From an uncultured Candidatus Saccharibacteria bacterium (GTDB taxonomy: Bacteria; Patescibacteria; Saccharimonadia; Saccharimonadales; Nanosynbacteraceae), in NCBI GenBank assembly GCA_947097375.1, contig CAMURE010000036.1:1-5670 (forward strand): 5,670 nt of DNA, given 5' to 3'. Both the position numbers and the translations under genes were made by a program. Under the pieces are notes generated by a model. It did not search any database. It saw only the letters and a list, made by a program, of their open reading frames with translations, and was not told the DNA's origin. Position 1 is the stretch's first letter. The number at the start of each line of letters is the position of its first letter. Below, in pieces: positions 1-5,670 of this stretch.

Positions 1-13
1 TAAAATCTGCCAT
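1..13 (-). CDS. Start of an unidentified gene, cut by the left window edge
   Basis: An ATG at 13-11 opens a reading frame that leaves the window after four codons (Met-Ala-Asp-Phe). The start is credible because a good Shine-Dalgarno (AGGAG at 24-20) lies six bases upstream, and because the trxB stop codon (19-17) falls only three bases before it, the same tight spacing seen at the other junctions. Four residues say nothing about function. The position directly behind trxB would suit a thioredoxin or another redox or folding protein, but that is a guess from context only. It is almost certainly co-transcribed with trxB. Confidence 0.6.
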
Positions 14-16
14 GAT

Positions 17-949
17 CTACTCCTCTCTGGCTTTTTCTTGTAAATATTCACGAATCTGCAATGCCGCCACCGCACCCTCGCCAACCGCCGAAGCAATTTG
101 CATAGTTGCGCCCGAACGGACGTCACCCGAAGCAAAGACACCAGGAATGTTGGTGTGCAAATGTTCGTCGGTGATGATATGTCCGCCTAAGTCCAGCTCA
201 ACGTCCGAATCTGCCAAAAACTGCGTGTTCGGGATAAGGCCGATAAAGACGAACAGGCCGTCTGCAGTAAATTCTTTTTGTTCGCCATTTTGGGTTGATG
301 TAACACCGTAAAACTTATCATCTTTGACGATAATCTCATCAGTTGTCGCGCCAAGGTGGACGGTAATTTTGCCTGCGTCAACGTATTTTTGCAGTTCTTT
401 TTGCAGGACATCGCTGGCGCGTAATTCGCTGCGCACCAGCAGGTCAATATGGCTGGCGTAGCGAGTCAAAAATATCGCTTCTTGCACTGCCGAGTTGCCG
501 CCGCCAACGACGATCAAACGCTTGTCGCGGTAAAAGGCGCCGTCGCACGTCGCACAGTAATGCACACCGCGACCATACAATTCGTCTTCGCCTGGCACAC
601 CCAGCTTGCGATGATTTGAGCCAGTGGCTAGCAACACTGCTTTGGCTCGCACCGGTTGACTATCGATCGTCAATTCCAATTCACCATCAACTTGCTTCAG
701 CTCCGTCACATCGCCGTACTCGATATTCGCACCGAACCGCTCAGCCTGCTGCTGCAATTCGGACGCCAACTTCATGCCGGTCACACCCTCAGCAAACCCT
801 GGGTAATTGTCAATTTGGTCAGTAATAGCCGCCATGCCGCCGACCACGCCGCGTTCATACAGTGTTGTTGGCACGTCTTCACGCGACAAATAGATGGCTG
901 CGGTGAGTGCGCTTGGACCAGCGCCAACGATGATAACTTCTTTAGACAT
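17..949 (-). CDS. trxB: Thioredoxin reductase (NAD(P)H-dependent flavoprotein, low-molecular-weight type)
   Basis: A 310-residue cytosolic FAD enzyme expected to pass electrons from NAD(P)H to thioredoxin. The length fits the low-molecular-weight bacterial family. Visible motifs are an N-terminal FAD-binding loop GAGPSA (9-14), ATG followed by GVPGE (108-121), the redox-active pair CATC followed by Asp (132-136), the nucleotide-binding loop GGGNSA (149-154), and the C-terminal FAD motif SGDVRSG (274-280) with MQIASAVGEG (283-292). Two motifs differ from the E. coli enzyme: the HRRxxxR block that grips the NADPH 2'-phosphate reads VRSELR (172-177), and RQA near the flavin reads MQI. The ATG at 949 is chosen over an in-frame ATG at 1039 because it has a Shine-Dalgarno, begins directly with the beta-strand leading to the FAD loop, and overlaps the preceding gene by only 8 bases. 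Stop is TAG. A relative of thioredoxin reductase, such as a ferredoxin-NADP reductase, is less likely because the CxxC pair is present. Confidence 0.93.
   Translation of the reverse strand: MSKEVIIVGAGPSALTAAIYLSREDVPTTLYERGVVGGMAAITDQIDNYPGFAEGVTGMKLASELQQQAERFGANIEYGDVTELKQVDGELELTIDSQPVRAKAVLLATGSNHRKLGVPGEDELYGRGVHYCATCDGAFYRDKRLIVVGGGNSAVQEAIFLTRYASHIDLLVRSELRASDVLQKELQKYVDAGKITVHLGATTDEIIVKDDKFYGVTSTQNGEQKEFTADGLFVFIGLIPNTQFLADSDVELDLGGHIITDEHLHTNIPGVFASGDVRSGATMQIASAVGEGAVAALQIREYLQEKAREE
20..28 (-). promoter_or_regulatory. Ribosome binding site of the downstream partial gene, inside the trxB 3' end
   Basis: Read on the minus strand, 28-20 is AGAGAGGAG and ends in AGGAG, a good match to the anti-Shine-Dalgarno. 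It lies six bases before the ATG at 13-11. The same bases are the last sense codons of trxB (Arg-Glu-Glu), and the trxB stop TAG lies inside the spacer. A ribosome finishing trxB would therefore sit on this start site, which favours coupled translation. Confidence 0.6.
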
Positions 950-1619
950 TGACCCCCCTTGATTTATAATATCGTTTGATGATTTCTGGCATTTCTGGTT
1001 GCGGAATATCTGCTGGCTTTTCGATAGCCATGATGACAAATTTCAGTGGTGCATTGGCAGGAATTTTGTCGCCTTGACCTTGACTGCCGTACGCCTTATC
1101 AGCTGGAATCGTCAATTCACGCACACCACCGATCTTCATACCGACCAGGCCCTCTTTCCAACCCTGGATGACTGCCGTATTCGCCGGACCGTTTATGGCA
1201 AATGGCGCTTTCAATTTACCGTCAGCGATTGACTGGTCAAAAATCTCGCCCTTGGCATTCCAGCCGATGTAGTAAACCGCAAATTTGGTGTCGTCCTTGA
1301 CTTCTGCGCCGTCACCTTCCACCACATCTTCTTTACCCAGCTCCTTGACGTCGCCAGCTTCAAATACACCGACTCGTGAACCAAATTCAGCGAATTTAGC
1401 GTAATATTTATTGTTTAATTCCGCCGTCTGAGCGTCAACTTTCTTTTGCCACTCGGTAGTTGCCTTTTTGTAGTCTTCTTGCGCCTGCTGTAGCTCGGCC
1501 TGATCTTTGGCATCATTGCCTGGCTGCACCATCATGGCGATAAATCCGCCAATTGTCCCAACCGCTAATGTCCCCGTGATGATCCATATACCGAGTCGCT
1601 GTCCCCTCGTCGTCGCCAT
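942..1619 (-). CDS. Membrane-anchored FKBP-type peptidyl-prolyl cis-trans isomerase
   Basis: A 225-residue protein predicted to catalyse cis-trans isomerisation of Xaa-Pro bonds during protein folding. Residues 1-8 carry two Arg, followed by a hydrophobic segment at about 9-31. This looks like an uncleaved signal anchor with the N-terminus inside, so the rest should lie outside the membrane. Residues about 36-70 are charged, rich in Gln, Ala and Lys, and probably form a coiled-coil stalk. The FKBP domain spans about 100-202. Residues matching the FKBP12 active pocket are present: Tyr117, Phe127-Asp128, Phe140, Val150-Ile151, Trp154, Tyr177 and Phe194, plus the late IPANAPLKF block. The short tail after 202 is Pro-rich then basic. 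No lipobox Cys is seen. The start ATG has a strong Shine-Dalgarno and a promoter just upstream; the stop overlaps trxB. Substrates are unknown. Membrane topology is inferred from sequence only. Confidence 0.92.
   Translation of the reverse strand: MATTRGQRLGIWIITGTLAVGTIGGFIAMMVQPGNDAKDQAELQQAQEDYKKATTEWQKKVDAQTAELNNKYYAKFAEFGSRVGVFEAGDVKELGKEDVVEGDGAEVKDDTKFAVYYIGWNAKGEIFDQSIADGKLKAPFAINGPANTAVIQGWKEGLVGMKIGGVRELTIPADKAYGSQGQGDKIPANAPLKFVIMAIEKPADIPQPEMPEIIKRYYKSRGVNV
953..960 (-). promoter_or_regulatory. Ribosome binding site fixing the trxB start
   Basis: On the minus strand 960-953 reads AAGGGGGG, a variant of AAGGAGG, three bases (TCA) before the ATG at 949. It lies inside the last codons of the FKBP gene, whose stop TAA (944-942) comes just after the trxB start. 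The resulting 8-base overlap (ATGTCTAA) implies coupled translation. The site supports the 310-residue start over the longer 340-residue reading. Confidence 0.6.
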
Positions 1620-1622
1620 AAT

Positions 1623-1630
1623 CCTCCTTT
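1623..1630 (-). promoter_or_regulatory. Strong ribosome binding site of the FKBP gene
   Basis: On the minus strand 1630-1623 reads AAAGGAGG, a full match to the Shine-Dalgarno core, with a short three-base spacer (ATT) before the ATG at 1619. The same three-base spacing occurs at trxB. It is the best ribosome binding site in the window and sits in the only real intergenic gap (1620-1649). Confidence 0.8.
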
Positions 1631-1643
1631 ATCTTACCTTGAA

Positions 1644-1672
1644 ATTATATCAATGTTTCCCCTCAGCCGCAA
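1644..1672 (-). promoter_or_regulatory. Extended -10 promoter for FKBP-trxB
   Basis: On the minus strand a perfect -10 hexamer TATAAT lies at 1649-1644, preceded by TG plus one base at 1652-1650, giving the extended -10 form TGATATAAT. A weak -35 match, TTGCGG (three of six bases), lies at 1672-1667 with an ideal 17-base spacer. Transcription would begin near 1637, giving a leader of about 18 bases that holds the Shine-Dalgarno. The TGA of the extended element is also the stop codon of the ABC transporter, so the promoter is partly within coding sequence. No operator or terminator hairpin is visible here, so read-through from upstream is also expected. It is seen in sequence only; activity is inferred. 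Confidence 0.65.
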
Positions 1673-3449
1673 TGTCATAACGCGCTAGTTCGTCGTCAAT
1701 CCCCACGCCAGCTGTCCGCTGCAGCTTGAGCAAGTTAGCATAAATGCCACCTGATTTCGCCAGCTGTTTCGGCGTACCAATCTCGTCAACCCGGCCATGT
1801 TTTAGCGTCACGATCCGATCTACCATAGCAATGGTACTCAGCCGATGAGCAATGATCAGCGTCGTCCGCCCCTCCATTAGCCGCCCCAGCGCCTGCTGCA
1901 CCAGATGTTCACTCTTGCTGTCAAGATTGCTCGTTGCCTCGTCGAGGATGAGAATTGGCGCATCCTTGAGCACCGCCCGCGCGATGGCGATACGCTGCTT
2001 TTGACCACCGGACAGCTTGAGGCCGCGCTCGCCAATTTGCGTATCGTACCCTTTATCAAGCTCGCTGATGAAGTCGTGCGCGTTGGCGGCCTTGGCAGCG
2101 GCGATTATCTGCTCATCCGTCGGCTCGTCGGCGCCATAGGCGATATTTTCACGAATTGTACCGGAAAAGAGCGCCGGCTCCTGAAACACCGTGGCGATGT
2201 GACGACGCAAGCTCTTTTGCTGCACTGCGTCAATGGCCACATCATCAATGGTAATTTCGCCACTATCTGGCTGGTACAAGCGCATCAGCAAGTTCGTCAA
2301 GGTGGTCTTGCCGCCACCCGACTCACTGACGAGAGCGACATGCTCACCGGGACGAAGCGTGAACGAGATGTCGGTCAACACTGGTTTTTGCATGGCAGAA
2401 GCATAGCGAAATGAGACATTGCGAAACTCAACTGCTCCGCGGCTCACGACTAGTTCCGGCGCGTGAGGCACATCTTCAATAGCTGGGCGCAGCGTCATTA
2501 CGCCAACAAAATCCTTACTCCCGGCCAGAGCCTTTTGGAAATTATCAACAATGAAACTCATATTAAACAGTGGAATCCGCAAATTATTAATCAGCGTGAT
2601 CAGCAGCACCATATCGCCGATCGAAAAACGCCGCTCGGTCGTCTGCACAAAAATGTACGCAAAAATCATGAAAAAAATGACCGACAGCACCACGCCGCGC
2701 ACGATATCCATGCTGTGCCAGTAGCGAGACTGCTTGCGCGTAATAGCGATTGTTTTGCGGTAGCGTTTGGCAAAATGACGATATTCAAGCGACTCGCGAA
2801 CGTAGCTTTTGACAACTTTGATCTGAGCAATGACTTCGGCGAACCGACCGCTGGCCATATCTGTCTCGTGATTTTTACGGTTCTGAAAGGCCTGCCATTT
2901 CTTGCTGGTTAGCGCCGTCAGCCACATAAATAGCGGGTACATGATGACCACCATTACCGCCAACTCCAGGCTGTACACTAGAACGATGCCGATAGTGATG
3001 CCCGTCGTGAGTAGCATCTGGAAAAAGTTGTTGGCAAACATGTTCAGGAAGTTCGTCGTTTCGGTAATCGCGCGGTTGAGGCGATTGATAATTGTCCCAG
3101 TCAGCTCACCATCAAAATAACTTTGCGGCAAGCCAAGCAAGTGATGATAGTACCGCGTCGACAGCTGCTGTTTGAGCCGCGTGGCCATCACGTCGCCCCA
3201 GTAACCGCCAAGGTTTCGCACCATCGTATTCGTCACGTCAAGCACCAGCAGCACCAGCGCCAAGAAAATCGCCTGCTCAATTCCTACATTGCCGCCCTCG
3301 ACCACTTCAACCATCAAGTTGGTCGCCCGCGAAATCACGAACGGCACCGCGATGCCGGTCAGCGCCACAACAACTGAGCTAATACTAACCCCGATGTAGT
3401 ATCTGCCCATGCCGCGTGCATATCGGAGCATGTGAATCAGCGGCTTCAT
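1650..3449 (-). CDS. ABC exporter half-transporter (MsbA/LmrA-like, fused membrane and ATPase domains)
   Basis: A 599-residue inner-membrane protein expected to dimerise and use ATP to export a lipid, drug or peptide; the substrate cannot be told. The membrane domain (about 1-310) has six hydrophobic segments near 18-40, 57-78, 140-160, 163-182, 250-270 and 276-295, the usual exporter pattern. The ATPase domain (about 335-578) shows an A-loop Tyr349, Walker A at 375-382, Q-loop Gln423, signature LSGGQ (479-483), Walker B ILILDE (499-504), D-loop SNLD (507-510) and H-loop His535. One key residue is unusual: Walker A reads SESGGGKT, with Ser375 where the first Gly is expected. All other catalytic residues, including Lys381 and Glu504, are present. 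The ATG shares its A with the pheT stop (TGATG) and there is no clear Shine-Dalgarno, so translation is probably coupled to pheT. No partner half-transporter is seen in the window, so a homodimer is the simple reading, but a partner elsewhere is possible. Confidence 0.93.
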   Translation of the reverse strand: MKPLIHMLRYARGMGRYYIGVSISSVVVALTGIAVPFVISRATNLMVEVVEGGNVGIEQAIFLALVLLVLDVTNTMVRNLGGYWGDVMATRLKQQLSTRYYHHLLGLPQSYFDGELTGTIINRLNRAITETTNFLNMFANNFFQMLLTTGITIGIVLVYSLELAVMVVIMYPLFMWLTALTSKKWQAFQNRKNHETDMASGRFAEVIAQIKVVKSYVRESLEYRHFAKRYRKTIAITRKQSRYWHSMDIVRGVVLSVIFFMIFAYIFVQTTERRFSIGDMVLLITLINNLRIPLFNMSFIVDNFQKALAGSKDFVGVMTLRPAIEDVPHAPELVVSRGAVEFRNVSFRYASAMQKPVLTDISFTLRPGEHVALVSESGGGKTTLTNLLMRLYQPDSGEITIDDVAIDAVQQKSLRRHIATVFQEPALFSGTIRENIAYGADEPTDEQIIAAAKAANAHDFISELDKGYDTQIGERGLKLSGGQKQRIAIARAVLKDAPILILDEATSNLDSKSEHLVQQALGRLMEGRTTLIIAHRLSTIAMVDRIVTLKHGRVDEIGTPKQLAKSGGIYANLLKLQRTAGVGIDDELARYDIAAEGKH

Positions 3450-3451
3450 CA
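3447..3451 (-). other. TGATG stop/start overlap between pheT and the ABC exporter
   Basis: The pheT stop TGA (3451-3449) and the exporter ATG (3449-3447) share one A. The bases before the ATG on the minus strand (GCGCTGAAGTAGTCTG) hold no good Shine-Dalgarno, which suits termination-reinitiation by ribosomes finishing pheT. Both ends are well supported: PheT ends with a complete C-terminal domain, and the exporter begins with a normal short basic N-terminus before its first helix. Confidence 0.75.
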
Positions 3452-5670
3452 GACTACTTCAGCGCCCCACGCATCTTTGGCCGCTTGTTCAATCTGCTGC
3501 ATCACCGGCGCGATATCCTTGTCCATCAATGTCCGCTCGTGCGAGGTAAACGTCAGCCGCCATGTCATCGTCTTCTGCACTGCATCATGCTCAGACTGGT
3601 AAATAGCGAGTGGCTCAATCTGCACATTCATATCGGCCGCCTGTATGGCCCCACCCAGCGTCTGTAGTAGCTGCTGATACCTGACAGCGGATGGTATTTT
3701 GAGCGAGACATCGCGCGTCGTTGATGGATAGCGGCTGAGCGGTTGGTAATGACTACCTCGCTTAGCGTAAACAGCCTCTAGGCTAGCTGTATCCAAGCTC
3801 GCCGCCGCTACGTACGCCGGCAATTTGAAATTCTTGATGACTGACTGTTTCAATTCTCCGACTATACCGATAAACTGCCCGTCGGTTGTCTCGACCAATG
3901 CACTACGCGATTGGTCAAACGGTGCCGTGACTGGGAAATTACGCTCTTGTTCGATCGGCTTAAACACCAGTTTGGCACCAAGGTCATGTGCCAGCTGCTC
4001 AACCAAGCGACGAATTGTGTAAAATGGCGCACCCGCTCCCGGCTTTTTGGCAGCATAGACGATGTCGGTGAACTGGCTGGCTTCTGGCAGGCCATCTTCG
4101 CCCAAACCATGCATTTTGATATGCCCCTTGCCCATCTCAAACAAGGCAAATTCATCATGACCAGCCTTGATGTTGGCGTGAACCTTGTCGAGCAAACTCG
4201 GCAGCACTGTCAAGCGGTAGTACTGCAGGTCAGGGCTGAGGGCGTTTGATAATTTGTATGCCTGGCTAATGTCTTGCTCGGCGTTTTTCAGGATGCGTTC
4301 ATGAACGAAGCTGTACGTTACAACCTCGTTAGCGCCAGCACGTGACAGACTTTGGCGAACAGCGTTTTTTAGTTCACGACGCAGGTTTTTCGGTGTTGAT
4401 TTGATGCTGCGCATTGGCAATTGACGCGGCAATTTATCAAAGCCATAGAGCCGGCCAACTTCTTCGACAATGTCCTCCGGTAGCTCAAGGTCGGTGCGCC
4501 AGAATGGGCTGTAGACCATCATACTGTCCTCACCATACTCATGCCCTTCATCAACGAAAAACTCAACGTTTCCTAGCAGCGCATTCATTTCACCGTCGGC
4601 AAAATTTACGCCGAGCCGCTCTTCAACAAATCCACTCGGCACCAACAACCCACCGCACCAGTGCGTACCGCCAGTCAATACGGAGCGCAGAGATTGGCAG
4701 CTCTTAAATAACACGGGGCTGGCCTGCACACCACCAACCATACCCATCAACTGTTTGAGGACGGGGTCGGTTTGTGCCGGCGACTGGCCCTTATTAAATC
4801 GCGTCAACGCATCGGTAAAAATACCATGACGCATAGCCGTGCGGCGCAGCGCATACATGTCAAAGTTGGCGCATTCCAGAACGATATTTTTGGTTTCACC
4901 CGAAACCTCAGTGTCGGCACCGCCCATAATTCCCGCCAGACCAATCACGCCCTCACCATCAGCAATGACGATGTCATCTGTCGTCAGCTCATATTCCTTG
5001 CCATTAAGCAGACTGACTTTCTCACCGTCACGAGCCAGCCGCGCCCCGAGTGTAGACCCGCGTAATTTGTCATAATCATAGGCATGCGTTGGCTGCGCCG
5101 TCATCAGCATCATGTAATTCGTCGCGTCAACAATGTTGTTAATCGGCTTGCCGCCCATCGCCACCAATTGACACTGCAACCATAGCGGACTTGGCTGCAC
5201 CTCAATATTTTTGATGGCTACCGCTGAAAACACCGGCACCACTTCAGTCGCCTCATTGAATATCTCAAGCTCAAGACCGTCGCCGCCGGTAAATTCTTGA
5301 ATCACGTTATACCACTCGGGGCTGGTAAACTGTTGATGAAAAATCCCAGCAATCTCGCGCGCCACGCCGAGTTGCCCAAAACAATCCGGCCGATGAGTAA
5401 ACATTTTATTTTCAATGTCCAGTACGTAATCGTCCAGCCCAAACATTTCCGCGAAACGAGCACCCGCCGTGAGCTCAACGCCCGCCGGCACGTCCTGTTC
5501 ACGAATCTCAATAATCCCCTCGTGATCCGTGCCGATATCCAGCTCATCCGCCGCCGCCAACATGCCTTGACTGAGCACACCGCGCAGCGGTCGCGCGTCC
5601 AGCACAAACGGCTCATCGTCATCAAAACTTGCTGGCACCGTGCTTTTTGGCGGCAACCAAATCGCCCACA
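3449..5670 (-). CDS. pheT: Phenylalanyl-tRNA synthetase beta subunit, 5' end cut by the window edge
   Basis: The cytosolic beta subunit of the (alpha-beta)2 enzyme that charges tRNA-Phe; the catalytic alpha subunit PheS is not in the window. The frame is open to base 5670, giving 739 visible residues; the family is about 800, so some 55-65 N-terminal residues are missing. The TTG at 5656 is internal, not the start. Visible parts in order (numbered from the first full codon, 5668): rest of the OB-fold tRNA-binding domain (to about 85, with GMLAAADEL); THRPDCFGQLGVAREIA (91-107); B3/B4 editing domain (about 155-325); B5 domain ending in SPFWRTDLELPEDIVEEVG (387-405); catalytic-like core (about 425-625); and anticodon-binding FDX-ACB domain (about 641-739, with RYPSTTRDVSL). 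Residues matching the known Tyr-tRNA editing pocket are kept: His195, Gly249-Gly250, Glu265, Thr285 and Ala287. Stop is TGA, overlapping the exporter start. Confidence 0.96.
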   Translation of the reverse strand, partial: WAIWLPPKSTVPASFDDDEPFVLDARPLRGVLSQGMLAAADELDIGTDHEGIIEIREQDVPAGVELTAGARFAEMFGLDDYVLDIENKMFTHRPDCFGQLGVAREIAGIFHQQFTSPEWYNVIQEFTGGDGLELEIFNEATEVVPVFSAVAIKNIEVQPSPLWLQCQLVAMGGKPINNIVDATNYMMLMTAQPTHAYDYDKLRGSTLGARLARDGEKVSLLNGKEYELTTDDIVIADGEGVIGLAGIMGGADTEVSGETKNIVLECANFDMYALRRTAMRHGIFTDALTRFNKGQSPAQTDPVLKQLMGMVGGVQASPVLFKSCQSLRSVLTGGTHWCGGLLVPSGFVEERLGVNFADGEMNALLGNVEFFVDEGHEYGEDSMMVYSPFWRTDLELPEDIVEEVGRLYGFDKLPRQLPMRSIKSTPKNLRRELKNAVRQSLSRAGANEVVTYSFVHERILKNAEQDISQAYKLSNALSPDLQYYRLTVLPSLLDKVHANIKAGHDEFALFEMGKGHIKMHGLGEDGLPEASQFTDIVYAAKKPGAGAPFYTIRRLVEQLAHDLGAKLVFKPIEQERNFPVTAPFDQSRSALVETTDGQFIGIVGELKQSVIKNFKLPAYVAAASLDTASLEAVYAKRGSHYQPLSRYPSTTRDVSLKIPSAVRYQQLLQTLGGAIQAADMNVQIEPLAIYQSEHDAVQKTMTWRLTFTSHERTLMDKDIAPVMQQIEQAAKDAWGAEVV

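Noticed and set aside
965..970. TATAAT on the plus strand.
   Set aside because: It lies in the 3' coding end of the FKBP gene, faces only antisense sequence, and no plus-strand gene follows it.
950..1039. A 30-residue N-terminal extension of TrxB, starting at an in-frame ATG at 1039.
   Set aside because: It lies wholly inside the FKBP gene, has no family similarity, and the ATG at 949 has a Shine-Dalgarno and starts right at the FAD-binding strand.
1620..1649. A possible terminator between the exporter and the FKBP gene.
   Set aside because: The 30 bases hold the -10 element and Shine-Dalgarno but no hairpin with a T-run.
2301..2319. A GGTGG/CCACC inverted repeat that could look like a terminator stem.
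   Set aside because: It encodes the Walker A Gly-Gly-Gly-Lys-Thr-Thr region in mid-gene and has no following T-run.
1905..2414. A 169-codon plus-strand open frame opposite the exporter ATPase domain.
   Set aside because: It mirrors a conserved ATPase coding region, has no ribosome binding site or recognisable domain, and is a typical antisense shadow frame.
2463..2912. A 149-codon plus-strand open frame opposite the exporter membrane domain.
   Set aside because: Its composition is that of an antisense shadow, with no domain or start signal, and the minus-strand exporter explains the sequence fully.
5654..5656. TTG as the pheT start codon.
   Set aside because: The frame stays open upstream to the window edge with residues that fit PheT (Trp-Ala-Ile-Trp-Leu-Pro-Pro-Lys), and about 60 family residues are still missing, so the true start is outside.

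Overview
The window is a tightly packed run of genes, all on the minus strand, with almost no non-coding DNA; the longest gap is 30 bases. In transcription order (high to low coordinate) it holds: the 3' part of pheT (phenylalanyl-tRNA synthetase beta subunit, cut by the right edge); a six-helix ABC exporter half-transporter; a membrane-anchored FKBP-type peptidyl-prolyl isomerase; a thioredoxin reductase (trxB); and the first four codons of a further gene cut by the left edge. There are no RNA genes, mobile elements, CRISPR arrays, repeats or terminators that I can support.

Organism: a bacterium of moderate GC with Shine-Dalgarno leaders and a very compact layout. UGA ends two genes (pheT and the exporter) exactly where family C-termini are expected, so UGA is a stop here and the SR1/Gracilibacteria code is ruled out. 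The divergent PheT wording (for example THRPDCFGQLGVAREIA and FTDALTRFNKGQSP) and the compact layout make me think of Candidatus Saccharibacteria (TM7) or another Patescibacteria lineage. That is recognition from memory, not a search, and I hold it at about 50%.

Layout and expression: pheT and the exporter share one base (TGATG), and the exporter has no clear ribosome binding site, so its translation is probably coupled to pheT. The exporter stop codon is followed by a near-ideal extended -10 promoter and a strong Shine-Dalgarno. FKBP-trxB-next gene therefore probably form a second transcription unit that can also receive read-through from pheT. FKBP and trxB overlap by 8 bases. The next gene starts 3 bases after the trxB stop, with its ribosome binding site inside the last trxB codons.

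Function: pheT is translation housekeeping. The exporter substrate cannot be told from sequence. The FKBP protein probably displays its isomerase domain outside the membrane, and TrxB keeps a cytosolic thiol-reducing system charged, so the second unit looks like protein folding and redox upkeep. I see no new defence, mobile or biosynthetic system. The points most worth checking are a Ser in place of the first Walker A Gly of the exporter, altered nucleotide-binding motifs in TrxB, and the stop-codon/promoter overlap.
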